From: VAZQ01 sp963817135
GTDB taxonomy: Bacteria; Pseudomonadota; Alphaproteobacteria; Rhizobiales; Xanthobacteraceae
DNA: 64,000 nt
Reading direction: 5' to 3'
Assembly (NCBI GenBank): GCA_963817135.1
Contig: CAWFNG010000012.1
Location: forward strand, 1-64,000
The position numbers and the translations under genes were made by a program. Numbering within the stretch: the first letter of the stretch is position 1; the number at the start of each line of letters is the position of its first letter. The notes beneath the pieces were generated by a model, which saw nothing but the letters and a program-made list of their open reading frames with translations, was not told the DNA's origin and ran no database searches. Positions 15,776-24,306 of the stretch are shown here, piece after piece.

Positions 15776-15792
15776 TTTAGAACATGTCTAAT
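15776..15792. promoter_or_regulatory. Irr-type (ICE-like) palindrome upstream of mbfA
   Basis: TTTAGA-ACATG-TCTAAT is an inverted repeat with a perfect TTAGA/TCTAA core, resembling the iron control element bound by Irr in rhizobia. It lies about 105 bp before the mbfA start. Irr control of mbfA is established in Bradyrhizobium and Agrobacterium; its action here is inferred. Confidence 0.6.
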
Positions 15793-15895
15793 GTCGGGAG
15801 CAGGCGCAGCGCCCCTGCCCCACCAAGCTTTTCGCCGCAACCGAAGGTTCCTGCCATCCGCGCTGTTCCATACGCGCTGCCCCCATGAGGTCCAC

Positions 15896-16852
15896 GTGAA
15901 ACGCTTTGCCGATCTTTCCGAACAGGAAATCCTCGCCCTTGCCATTACCAACGAGGAGGAGGATAGCCGGATCTATCAGGGATTTGCTGAAGGACTGCGT
16001 GAAAAATATGCGGCATCCGCCAAGGTGTTCGAAGAAATGGCGCAGGAGGAGGTCCGCCACCGCGGCATGTTATTCGATCTCTACCGGAAGAAGTTCGGCG
16101 AATTCTTGCCGCTGATCCGTCGTCAGGACGTCAAGGGATTCATTCAGAAAAAGGCGCTCTGGTTGACGCGTCCGCTAGGCCTCGACGAGGTGCGAAAATA
16201 CGCCGAGACAATGGAGTACGAGACGGCCCGCTTTTATCGCAAGGCCGCGCGCTCGGCCCGTGACGCTTCCGTCCGCGAGCTGCTCGACGAGTTGGCCGAG
16301 ATCGAAGATCAGCACGAAAGTCTTGCCCAGCAGCTCGGCGAGACGATCCTGACCAAGTCGGCGCGCGAGAAAGAGGATGAGACGGCGCGGCGAATGTTCG
16401 TGCTGCAATACGTGCAGCCGGGCCTCGCCGGCCTTATGGACGGGTCGGTTTCGACGCTGGCACCGCTGTTCGCCGCGGCTTTTGCGACGCATAGCACCTG
16501 GGAAACATTTCTGGTGGGGCTCGCCGCTTCGGTGGGCGCCGGCATTTCCATGGGTTTTGCCGAGGCGCTCTCCGACGACGGCTCCCTCACCGGGCGGGGC
16601 GCCCCTTTGGTTCGCGGCGCCGTATGCGGCGTGATGACCGCGGTCGGCGGGCTCGGCCATACTTTGCCTTACCTCATTCCGGATTTCTGGACCGCGACCA
16701 CGGTCGCGTTCATCGTGGTCGCGGTCGAGCTGGCGGTAATCTCATATGTGCGCCATCATTTCATGGATACGCCGCTTCTTTCCGCAGCCTTTCAGGTTGG
16801 GTTCGGCGGGGCGCTGGTGTTTCTCGCCGGGATACTGATCGGCAGCTCGTAG
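15896..16852 (+). CDS. mbfA: Membrane-bound ferritin / iron exporter MbfA
   Basis: About 318 residues from the GTG at 15896 (GAGG five bases upstream, MKRFADLSEQEILALAITNE). Residues 1-165 form an erythrin/ferritin-like four-helix domain with the di-iron ligands (EEEDSRIYQGF, EEMAQEEVRHRGML, METEYETARFY-like and EIEDQHE). The remainder is a VIT1/CCC1-like membrane domain (GLMDGSVSTLAPLFAAAFAT, MGFAEALSDDG, several helices). MbfA exports iron from the cytoplasm and protects against iron plus peroxide stress. The open frame upstream to 15764 crosses the Irr-type box and is not used. Confidence 0.9.
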   Translation: MKRFADLSEQEILALAITNEEEDSRIYQGFAEGLREKYAASAKVFEEMAQEEVRHRGMLFDLYRKKFGEFLPLIRRQDVKGFIQKKALWLTRPLGLDEVRKYAETMEYETARFYRKAARSARDASVRELLDELAEIEDQHESLAQQLGETILTKSAREKEDETARRMFVLQYVQPGLAGLMDGSVSTLAPLFAAAFATHSTWETFLVGLAASVGAGISMGFAEALSDDGSLTGRGAPLVRGAVCGVMTAVGGLGHTLPYLIPDFWTATTVAFIVVAVELAVISYVRHHFMDTPLLSAAFQVGFGGALVFLAGILIGSS

Positions 16853-16887
16853 GGCGGGTCAAGGCCGGGGATCGAGCACCTTCGTAG

Positions 16888-16913
16888 GGCGCAATAGCGA
16901 AGCGTATTGCGCC
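16888..16913. repeat. Hairpin between convergent genes
   Basis: GGCGCAATA-GCGAAGCG-TATTGCGCC has a perfect 9-bp stem without a T tract, between the stops of mbfA and the molybdenum hydroxylase gene. It belongs to a common rhizobial intergenic repeat type and could act as a bidirectional RNA 3' end. Confidence 0.55.
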
Positions 16914-16934
16914 AGCGAAATACGCTTATTCACT

Positions 16935-19316
16935 TTACGAACGTCCCCTCCGCGCGTTTTCTATTTTTCGCCAAATCTGCTCCGACGTGAGCGGCATGTC
17001 GAGATCGGTCACGCCGAGCAGGGAAAGCGCGTCGAGAGCCGCGCTCACCAGCGCGGCCGGCGCGGCAATCGCCCCTGCCTCGCCGCAGCCTTTGGCGCCG
17101 AGCGGATTGTGCGTGCAGGGCTGGCTCTCGTCCAACTCGGCGAGGATGGCCGGCAGATCGTCGGCGCGCGCAATGGCGTAATCGAGAAACGAGCCGCAGA
17201 CGAGCTGGCCCTCGCGGTCGTAGAGACAGCGTTCCAGCAAGGCCTGGCCGATACCCTGGGCGACGCCGCCGTGTATCTGGCCGTGCACGATCATGGGATT
17301 GATGACGGTGCCGACGTCATCCACCGCCCAATAACCAATGACGTCAATGCGGCCGGTGTGCGGATCGATCTCGATCTCGCAGACGTGAGCGCCGTTGCTG
17401 AAAGCAAAGCTTGAAGGGTCGTAAACCGCCTGTTCGGACAGGCCAGGCTCGAGGCTCTCGAGGGGGAAATCATGCGGCACATAGGCTGCTTTTGCAACGG
17501 CCGCCAATGAAACGCGCCGGTCTGTTCCCGTTATGGCAAACCAGCCATCGCTGAAGTCGATGTCGTCTGCCGCTGCTTCAAGCATATGCGCGGCGATGCG
17601 CTTGCCCTTGGTGACGATCTTGTCCGCCGCACGCGCGAGCGCAGAGCCGCCAACCGCAATGGTGCGCGAGCCGAACGTACCGGTGCCATAGGGCACGGCA
17701 TCGGTGTCTCCCTCGACCACCTCTATGCTCTCGATTGGTATGCCCAGTCGGGATGCCAGGATTTGCGCAAGCGAGGTTGCATGCCCCTGGCCGTGATTAT
17801 GGGTGCCGAGCGCCGCACGAACATGGCCATCGGGCTCGACGCGAATGCTGGCGGATTCGTAAAATCCCGCGCGGGCGCCAAGCGCGCCTGCAAAGCGCGA
17901 GGGCGCAACCCCCGACAATTCCACATAGCAGGCGATCCCAATGCCGCGCAGCCGGTCCCGCCGCGCCGCTTGTGCGCGTCGCAACTCGAATTCGTGATAG
18001 TTGGAAAGCGGCAGTACGGCTGCAAAAACTTTGGGGAAATCTCCGCTGTCATAGGTCGGCCCGATCGGCGTTTTGTACGGCATCGCATTTGCGGGAATAA
18101 AATTGCGGCGGCGGATTTCGCAGCGGTCGATTCCAATCTTTCTTGCGGCGGCATCAGCCAGCCGTTCCAGGACGTAACAAGCTTCCGGCCTGCCGGCGCC
18201 GCGATAGGCGTCGGTTGCAATCGTATTGGTGAACACGCCGATGCTTTCGACAAAAATCGCAGGAGTGCGGTAGACGCCGGCAAGGAGAGCGCTGTAGATC
18301 GCGCTCGGTATGGCTGCCCCGAAGGTCGAGACATAGGCGCCGAGATTGGCGAAGGTGCGCACGCGCAAGGCAAGGAAGTTGCCCTGTGCATCGAGCGCAA
18401 GCTCGGCGTGGGTTGAGTGATCGCGGCCCTGATTGTCGGTAACGAAGCTTTCCGACCGGGTCGCTGACCAGCGCACCGGCCGGCCGAGCCTGCGTGCCGC
18501 CCAGGCGACAATGCTCTCTTCCGGATAGAGCTTGCCTTTGTAGCCAAAGCCGCCGCCGACATCGGGCGCGACAAGGCGCATTGCGCTCTCCGGCATGCCA
18601 AGCTGCTCGGTCACCATGCGGCGGATGTGATGCGCCACCTGGGTCGAGCTGTAGAGAGTGAGCTTCTGCGCAATCGGTTCGGGAATGGCGAGCACGGCGC
18701 GCGGTTCGATTGCCGCGCCGACCAGTCGGTTGTTGACGAGATCCAGGGCCACCGCGTGCGCGGCCGACGCAAATGCCTGTTGCACCGCCGCTTCGTCTCC
18801 GCGCGCCCAGCGGAAGCAGATATTACCGGGCGCTTCCCCATGCAGCTCCGGAGCACCGTCGGCGCAGGCGGCGTGCAGGTCGGTAACCGCCGGCAGAGCC
18901 GCATAATCCACTGCCATGCGCTCGGCGGCGTCCGCGGCTTGCTCGCGCGTATCGGCAATGACCGCCGCGACCGGCTCGCCGATATGGCGCACCACCTCGC
19001 GGGCGAGCGCAAAGCGCGGCGGCTCGGCCATGGGTTTTTTGTCGACCGATTGAATGACCCATAGCGGGCGCATGGGGCCTACGCCGTCGACCGCCATATC
19101 GTTGCCGGTAAGGACCGCGGCAACTCCCGGAAAAGCGCGAGCGGCCGATGTCTCGATGCCGCGCATGCGCGCGTGCGCATGGGGTGAGCGCACGAGCACG
19201 CAATGCAAGGCCCCGGCCGGCGCAATATCGGCAACGAAGCACGCGCGGCCTATGAGATGGCGCCGATCCTCCACCCGGCGCAGCGGCGCTCCGATACCCT
19301 GGCGAGCGGCGCTCAC
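16935..19316 (-). CDS. Molybdenum hydroxylase large subunit (xanthine dehydrogenase / CO dehydrogenase family)
   Basis: 793 residues. RRVEDRRHLIGRACFVADIA opens the molybdopterin-binding subunit. APDVGGGFGYKGKLYPEESI, TDAYRGAGRPEA and NPLGAKGCGEAGAIAAP follow, the last carrying the catalytic Glu near the C-terminus. AYRGAGR is the form-II type motif, so this is not a true form I CO dehydrogenase. It hydroxylates an aldehyde or N-heteroaromatic substrate in partner with FAD and 2Fe-2S subunits, yet no such subunit gene is adjacent. Its place beside aromatic catabolic genes suggests an aromatic or heteroaromatic substrate, which is inference. Confidence 0.9.
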   Translation of the reverse strand: MSAARQGIGAPLRRVEDRRHLIGRACFVADIAPAGALHCVLVRSPHAHARMRGIETSAARAFPGVAAVLTGNDMAVDGVGPMRPLWVIQSVDKKPMAEPPRFALAREVVRHIGEPVAAVIADTREQAADAAERMAVDYAALPAVTDLHAACADGAPELHGEAPGNICFRWARGDEAAVQQAFASAAHAVALDLVNNRLVGAAIEPRAVLAIPEPIAQKLTLYSSTQVAHHIRRMVTEQLGMPESAMRLVAPDVGGGFGYKGKLYPEESIVAWAARRLGRPVRWSATRSESFVTDNQGRDHSTHAELALDAQGNFLALRVRTFANLGAYVSTFGAAIPSAIYSALLAGVYRTPAIFVESIGVFTNTIATDAYRGAGRPEACYVLERLADAAARKIGIDRCEIRRRNFIPANAMPYKTPIGPTYDSGDFPKVFAAVLPLSNYHEFELRRAQAARRDRLRGIGIACYVELSGVAPSRFAGALGARAGFYESASIRVEPDGHVRAALGTHNHGQGHATSLAQILASRLGIPIESIEVVEGDTDAVPYGTGTFGSRTIAVGGSALARAADKIVTKGKRIAAHMLEAAADDIDFSDGWFAITGTDRRVSLAAVAKAAYVPHDFPLESLEPGLSEQAVYDPSSFAFSNGAHVCEIEIDPHTGRIDVIGYWAVDDVGTVINPMIVHGQIHGGVAQGIGQALLERCLYDREGQLVCGSFLDYAIARADDLPAILAELDESQPCTHNPLGAKGCGEAGAIAAPAALVSAALDALSLLGVTDLDMPLTSEQIWRKIENARRGRS

Positions 19317-19352
19317 ATCTTTTCTGACGGGTGAATTCGCACGACCGCGCGG

Positions 19353-19522
19353 CTAGTGGTCCAATTCCGAAGTTCGCCACCACTTGTGGCACGGTTCAGA
19401 TGCGAACTTCGGAATCTAAGGACCACTAGCGAACTCTATGATTTCTAGTGCGGTTTTGAATTTGAAGTTCCTAAACGAGCCTGTGGACAGTTATGATAGG
19501 AACTTCAAATTCACCGCGCTAG
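19353..19522. repeat. Twin CTAG-bounded palindromic element, copy 1
   Basis: Half A (19353-19429) has termini CTAGTGGTCC/GGACCACTAG and inner arms ATTCCGAAGTTCGC / GCGAACTTCGGAAT. A 15-bp spacer containing CTATGATT follows, then half B (19445-19522) with termini CTAGTGCGGT/CCGCGCTAG and inner arms GAATTTGAAGTTCCT / AGGAACTTCAAATTC. It lies between the dioxygenase stop and the molybdenum hydroxylase start, and its last base abuts the dioxygenase stop codon. Confidence 0.9.
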
Positions 19523-20557
19523 TCACTGCCATTCCTCGCGCACGAGATCGAGCCGCTCGAATGCCGATTTATCCGTCACCATGAACAGGTCGGCGTCGCC
19601 GCCTTTCGCCTCGTGGCGCGCCCAGCACCAGTGCGGAATGGTGAACACATCATGCTGCGACCATTCGAAGGACTTATCGCCTATTTGCGAGCGACCCTCG
19701 CCGCTCACCACCAGGCAGACGACATTGTAGGTTGCCCGCTTCATGCGGGTCGGCGCGCCCTTGCTCAGGCGCGCTGCGTAGCAATCGAGCGTCGGCATGA
19801 CGGCGCCGCCGGTTGAGGGATTGACGTAGCGTATGGTGCGCGCTCCGTCGGCGCCGATCGGGACCGCAGCAAGCAAGCGGCGTGTCGCCTCGCCGCAATA
19901 GCGGTATTTGGGCGAATTGTGCGGATGAGCCGCGGCACCTTCTGCTACAAGCCCCGCTTCCGTCCACAGCCGCTCGTCGCCTTCGTCCACCTGCCAGAAT
20001 TGATTGTTGCGCGGATCTCCCGGCTCGAAGAAATGCGCATCGACTGCGCGGATGAGCGGCATATTGGCGGCATCGAACCAGATGATGCGCCCCGCGCTCT
20101 CGTTGATGTGTCCATGCCAGACCATCGGCGGGGTGAGAATCAAATCGCCGGCTTTCATTTCGCAGCGTCGGCCATTCACAATGGTGACCGCCCCTTCCGC
20201 GCGGGTGGCAAAGCGGATGGCAGCTCCCGTATGCCGGTGCGGCCGCGCCCGCTCGCCGGGATCGAGCACGGTGAACGCGGCGAGCAGCGTGCTCGTGGTT
20301 GTCGTCTCTGCCCCAAACGCGGGATGCGCCATGATCAAGGCGCGGCGCTCGATGTCATTGATCGATACCTCCGCGACCGAGCGATGCAGGAAAGGCTCGA
20401 CATCACGCCAGTGCCAGATGAACGGCGTGTCCGGCGCCTGCGGCTTGACCGGCGTGATGCGCTGATAGCGGTCCCAGAGCGGGTGCAGGTGGCTCGCTTC
20501 GAGCTCCCCGACGAAAGAAGGGCTCTGCCCGTGCTTGGCTATGGCAGCTTGCGCCAT
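19523..20557 (-). CDS. Gentisate 1,2-dioxygenase-like cupin dioxygenase
   Basis: 344 residues with two cupin barrels. The first has ARPHRHTGAAIRFATRAEGA (H107, H109) and MVWHGH (H148), the Fe(II) ligands of the gentisate / 1-hydroxy-2-naphthoate / salicylate dioxygenase family. The second barrel has SQHDVFTIPHWCWARHEA. Family members cleave a ring between the carboxyl- and hydroxyl-bearing carbons. Gentisate gives maleylpyruvate, but no maleylpyruvate isomerase or hydrolase is seen in the window, so a different ring substrate is possible. It is flanked on both sides by twin palindromic elements, so it is probably transcribed alone or as its own cassette. Confidence 0.85.
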   Translation of the reverse strand: MAQAAIAKHGQSPSFVGELEASHLHPLWDRYQRITPVKPQAPDTPFIWHWRDVEPFLHRSVAEVSINDIERRALIMAHPAFGAETTTTSTLLAAFTVLDPGERARPHRHTGAAIRFATRAEGAVTIVNGRRCEMKAGDLILTPPMVWHGHINESAGRIIWFDAANMPLIRAVDAHFFEPGDPRNNQFWQVDEGDERLWTEAGLVAEGAAAHPHNSPKYRYCGEATRRLLAAVPIGADGARTIRYVNPSTGGAVMPTLDCYAARLSKGAPTRMKRATYNVVCLVVSGEGRSQIGDKSFEWSQHDVFTIPHWCWARHEAKGGDADLFMVTDKSAFERLDLVREEWQ

Positions 20558-20573
20558 GCAACCCTCCTGCCAG

Positions 20574-20741
20574 CTAGTGCCCGATTCCGAAGTTCGTAAA
20601 ACATTGTTGCCCCTCTGATACGAACTTCGGAATCAAAGGGGCACTAGCAACTCTATGATTCTGTAGTGTCCCTTTTTGAACCCGAAGTTCGCATTCGAGC
20701 TTGCGGCATAGTATGTGCGAACTTCGGGTTCGGGACACTAG
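20574..20741. repeat. Twin CTAG-bounded palindromic element, copy 2
   Basis: Half A (20574-20647) has termini CTAGTGCCC/GGGGCACTAG and the CCGAAGTTCG / CGAACTTCGG inner arms. Half B (20663-20741) has termini TAGTGTCCC/GGGACACTA and inner arms AACCCGAAGTTCGC / GCGAACTTCGGGTT. Both halves here are of the CCGAAGTTCG class. It ends two bases before the stop of the substrate-binding protein gene. Confidence 0.88.
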
Positions 20742-20743
20742 TC

Positions 20744-21685
20744 TCACGTCTTCGGCAATTTCGTATCGACGTTGGCCGAATCGATGACGACGTGCTTGAT
20801 GAATACCTGCGGCGCCACCTTGTCGCCCTTGAGGAAGGTCGCCAGCACGTCGACACCCAGCCTCCCCCATTCGGCCGGATTGAGCTCGACCGTCATGGCG
20901 AGGTTGCCTTCCTTCACCGCGCGCAAGGCGGGCGGCACGCCGTTCATGCCGGTCACCAAGGTCTTGCCCTTGCGGTCGGTCGCATTGACCGCCTGCACGG
21001 CGCCCAGCGCAACATCATCGTTGGCGGCATAGATCGCCGCGAGGTCAGGATTGGCAACCAGCACATCTTCCGCCTGCTTGACACCGCGCTCGCGCGTGAG
21101 CGGCCCGTCGGCGCGGAACACGATCTGGATGCCGGGATATCTGGCCATCACTTCGCTGTAGCCATCCCCGAGATTCTTGAATGTAGGAGCGCCGCTCGGT
21201 CCCATGAGCAAGGCAACTTTGCCTTTGCCGCCGAGCTTGTCCGCGGTCCATTGCGCGATGTCGCGGCCGACCTGCTTTTCGTCCATTGCGACATGGATGG
21301 TCTGGTTGGGGGAGGTGGAGCCGCGTGCCACCGAGACGATGGGAATCTTGGCGGCGGCCGCCGCGTCGTAGGCGGCATTCACGCCCACCGAATCGATCGG
21401 CGAAATGAGAATTCCCTTGACGCCGCGCGCGACCAGGTCCTGGACGCCATTGATCTGCTTGAGCTTGTCCTCGTTGGCAGAGACCGTCGCCACCTCCCAG
21501 CCAAGCTCCTGCGCCCGCGCGCGAATGCCGCGCAGCATGTTGATGTAGAAGGGGTTGTCGTCCTGCGCGAGCGACACACCGATGGTGATCTTGTCGCTAA
21601 CCTTTTCCTGCGCCTTTGCCGGCATGAGCAGCACAAGTACGCCTAGAGCGGTTGCAGCGAGCGCCACGGGGCGAAGCTTCAACAT
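20744..21685 (-). CDS. Ribose-type ABC transporter substrate-binding protein
   Basis: 313 residues. A signal peptide (VALAATALGVLVLLMPAKAQ) is followed by a periplasmic-binding type 1 domain: VSLAQDDNPFYINMLRGIRA, LVARGVKGILISPIDSVGVN, AAYDAAAAAKIPIVSVARGS, DLAAIYAANDDVALGAVQAV. This is the RbsB class that binds sugars or similar small polar ligands and delivers them to the adjacent permease and ATPase. The gene order is ATPase, permease, binding protein on the minus strand. The position inside an aromatic catabolic island leaves the ligand open. Confidence 0.9.
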   Translation of the reverse strand: MLKLRPVALAATALGVLVLLMPAKAQEKVSDKITIGVSLAQDDNPFYINMLRGIRARAQELGWEVATVSANEDKLKQINGVQDLVARGVKGILISPIDSVGVNAAYDAAAAAKIPIVSVARGSTSPNQTIHVAMDEKQVGRDIAQWTADKLGGKGKVALLMGPSGAPTFKNLGDGYSEVMARYPGIQIVFRADGPLTRERGVKQAEDVLVANPDLAAIYAANDDVALGAVQAVNATDRKGKTLVTGMNGVPPALRAVKEGNLAMTVELNPAEWGRLGVDVLATFLKGDKVAPQVFIKHVVIDSANVDTKLPKT

Positions 21686-21700
21686 GCGACGATCTCCTCT

Positions 21701-22640
21701 TCAAGCGCGCGAGCGTAACCTTTCCGCGGCCGCCGCGGCAATGATAACAGCTCCCACGGCAACGCGCTGCCAGAAAGAATCTACATTGAGCAGGTTGAGC
21801 GCGTTGCCGAGCACGATCATGATGAATACGCCAATGAGAACTCTTGTAGAGAGTGCCTTCCCCGCCATGAAGCGCCGCCCCTCCCAGAACGACGGCCGCA
21901 ATCGCGGTCAGCTCGTAGAATTCACCGGCGGTGGGCTGGCCCGATTGCAGGCGGGCGGCCAGCATGACACCGGCAATGCCGGCGAGCGCCCCGCACCATA
22001 CATAAGTCGAGGCTATCACACGGCGCACGGGGACGCCGGAAAGGTAAGCCGCCTCTCGCCCGCCTCCCGTGGCATAGATACGCCGGCCATAGGGGGTCGA
22101 ATGCATGAGGAAAGAAAGCACCACCAATAAAATGGCGGGTATCCAGACGAGATAATGAATTCCAAGCACACGTTCCGATCCCAACGCGATGAACTCGCCC
22201 GGCAGTCCGGTCTCGCCGCTCACCGGCGCTCCGCCGGTTATGAGAAAAACCACGCCGCGCACCAGAACCATGGTGCCAAGGGTGGTGATGAATGGATTGA
22301 CGCTGAGGAAAGCGATCACCAGACCGTTGGCCAATCCCACCGCCGCCCCGGCGATAATGCCGGCAACTATTCCAGTCGGCACGCCGGCTACGAGCATCAC
22401 CATGCTCGCAACGCAGCCCGCGAGCGCTGCCGTGGACCCGACCGAGAGGTCGAAGCCGCCGCCCACGATCACGAAAGTCATGCCCATGGCGATGACGGCC
22501 ATGATCGATGATTGCACCAGGATATTGGTGAGGTTGAGCGGAGAGAGAAAACGGTTGGTGAGGAGCGCGGTTACTGCGCACAGCACAATGAGCGAAAGGA
22601 GCGGCATCTGGCCGGCGAGTTTCGAACGATACGGCGCCAT
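21701..22640 (-). CDS. Ribose-type ABC transporter permease, interrupted by a single-base frameshift
   Basis: RbsC-family membrane protein. NRFLSPLNLTNILVQSSIMA, GMTFVIVGGGFDLSVGSTAA (the conserved permease loop), VNPFITTLGTMVLVRGVVFL and AVVLGGAALHGGEGTLY are present. The frame then breaks at about 21840; the expected end (IGVFIMIVLGNALNLLNVDS then FWQRVAVGAVIIAA) follows in the next frame and stops at 21701. Removing one T from GTTC gives TLYKSLIGVFIM and a normal-length protein of about 313 residues. Without that repair the original frame runs on to 21597 with non-homologous sequence. Sequence error or inactivating mutation. Confidence 0.85.
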
Positions 22641-22646
22641 TTTCCC

Positions 22647-24113
22647 TCAGCCGCCGATCGCCGCCTGCAGTTGAAGCTCGCCAAGCCCGGCGTCGCGGTG
22701 AAGCGCTGCCACGATACCCCCTTGCCTTATCGCCATGACGATAGCGCACAATCGCGTCAGCTCGCCCATATCGATGGAATGGACGAGCGCGCCTCCGCCG
22801 CGTGCGGCGAAATCGCCGAGCAAGCGATGAATTTGCGCCTTCGCGGCGATGTCGATGCCCTGCGTCGGCTCTTCCAGCAACAGGACGGCGATCCGCCGCG
22901 CGAGCCACTTGGCGAGAACGACCTTCTGCTGATTGCCGCCGGAAAGGGTTGCGGCTTTCAACGAGGGCTCGCGTGGCCGGATGTCCAGCAGTTGCATGAA
23001 TTCGTGAACGATGGCGTCGCCGGCCCGGCGGTCGAGCCGGCCGCCGCGGGAAATCGCATCGAGATTCGGCAGCAGAATATTGTCGCGCACCGACTGGTTC
23101 ATAACGAGACCGAGCACGCGTTCGCCCGGCACCATTCCAATTCCTGCCGCGATGGCATCGGCAGGGCGCTTGAACCGGCGGCTTTTTCCCGCGACATTTA
23201 CATTGATCGGCCGCTCGATACCGAACAGGCGGCGCAGCATTCGTCCGGCGCCGCTGCCGAGAAGGCCGGCAAACCCGATAATCTGGCCCGCGTGCAACGT
23301 GACGATGGTAAACCCATCGGGTTCGGCTGACAGCAGTTTCTCGCCTCGGCCGGTCGCAGCCGAAGGCACTTGCTCGTTGCTGCGACCTGTCATGGCGCTC
23401 ACAAGATCGTCCACGGCGTAAGCACCGCGACGGGCGTGTGCCGCGACCCTGCCGTCGCGCAGGACGGTGCAACGGTCGGCAATGGAAACGACTTCATCGA
23501 GACGGTGCGAGATATAGATGATGGCGGTGCCGCGCGAACGCATGCGGCGGAGCACCGTAAACAGCCGCTCGATCTCGCGTTTTTCCAGGGCCGCCGTAGG
23601 CTCATCCAGGATGAAGGCCCGGCACTCCCGGTGCAGCGCCTTGGCAATCGCCACCAGTTGGCGTTCCGCGAAGCTCAACGAGGAGAGCGGACGATCGAGC
23701 GGGGGGTGAAAATCAAGCTGGGCGAGCGCGGCTTGCGCCGCATGGCGCATGCTGGCGCGATCGACAACCGCGATGGGACCGAGGCGCCGCACCGGCAGGT
23801 CGCCGAGCGCAATGTTTTCCGCAATCGAAAGCGCCGGAACAAGACGCAGTTCCTGGGGAATGGTCACAATGCCGGCGATGATCGCATCGCGCGGGCTCGC
23901 GAAATGGCAGAGCTCGCCTGCGACAAATATCCTGCCCGCATCAGGGCGCTGCACCCCGCCGAGGATACGGATCAGAGTGGATTTGCCGGCGCCGTTTTCG
24001 CCGACCACCGCGTGGATCTCACCACGCGCCACGTCGAAATCAATTCCATCGAGCGCAACAGTCGCGCCGAACTGCTTGCTAACCCCCTCTGCCCGGATTG
24101 TCAGTTCGCGCAT
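22647..24113 (-). CDS. Ribose-type ABC transporter ATPase (two ATP-binding domains)
   Basis: 488 residues from the ATG at 24113. The first domain has Walker A VVGENGAGKSTLIRILGGVQ, signature LSFAERQLVAIAKAL and Walker B FILDEPTAAL. The second has a degenerate Walker A (GLLGSGAGRML), LSGGNQQKVVLAKWLARR and LLLEEPTQGIDIAAK. The inactive second P-loop is normal for RbsA-type proteins. It energises uptake with the permease (6 bp gap) and the binding protein. A TTG three codons upstream is the alternative start. Confidence 0.9.
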   Translation of the reverse strand: MRELTIRAEGVSKQFGATVALDGIDFDVARGEIHAVVGENGAGKSTLIRILGGVQRPDAGRIFVAGELCHFASPRDAIIAGIVTIPQELRLVPALSIAENIALGDLPVRRLGPIAVVDRASMRHAAQAALAQLDFHPPLDRPLSSLSFAERQLVAIAKALHRECRAFILDEPTAALEKREIERLFTVLRRMRSRGTAIIYISHRLDEVVSIADRCTVLRDGRVAAHARRGAYAVDDLVSAMTGRSNEQVPSAATGRGEKLLSAEPDGFTIVTLHAGQIIGFAGLLGSGAGRMLRRLFGIERPINVNVAGKSRRFKRPADAIAAGIGMVPGERVLGLVMNQSVRDNILLPNLDAISRGGRLDRRAGDAIVHEFMQLLDIRPREPSLKAATLSGGNQQKVVLAKWLARRIAVLLLEEPTQGIDIAAKAQIHRLLGDFAARGGGALVHSIDMGELTRLCAIVMAIRQGGIVAALHRDAGLGELQLQAAIGG

Positions 24114-24138
24114 CGCGTTCAATGCGGAACGAAAGCGA

Positions 24139-24306
24139 CTAGTGGTCCGATTCCGAAGTTCGCCACCACTTGCGGCACGTTCAGATGCAAACTTCGGAAT
24201 CTAAGGACCACTAGCAACCTCTATGATTCTAGTGCGGTTTTGAATTTGAAGTTCCTAAACGAGCTTGCGGCCAGTAATGATAGGAACTTCAAATTCACCG
24301 CACTAG
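24139..24306. repeat. Twin CTAG-bounded palindromic element, copy 3
   Basis: Half A (24139-24214) has CTAGTGGTCC/GGACCACTAG termini. Half B (24229-24306) has CTAGTGCGGT/ACCGCACTAG termini, with the CTATGATT spacer between. It overlaps the 3' end of the NicX-like gene: the last three codons and the stop at 24295 lie inside half B. Confidence 0.9.

Noticed and set aside
16935..19316. Annotation as aerobic CO dehydrogenase CoxL
   Set aside because: The active-site loop is AYRGAGR, not the AYRCSFR of form I enzymes, and the other subunits are absent.
21922..23472. 516-codon minus-strand frame overlapping the ribose-type permease and ATPase
   Set aside because: Same-strand out-of-frame shadow rich in arginine; the in-frame products are recognisable transporter parts.
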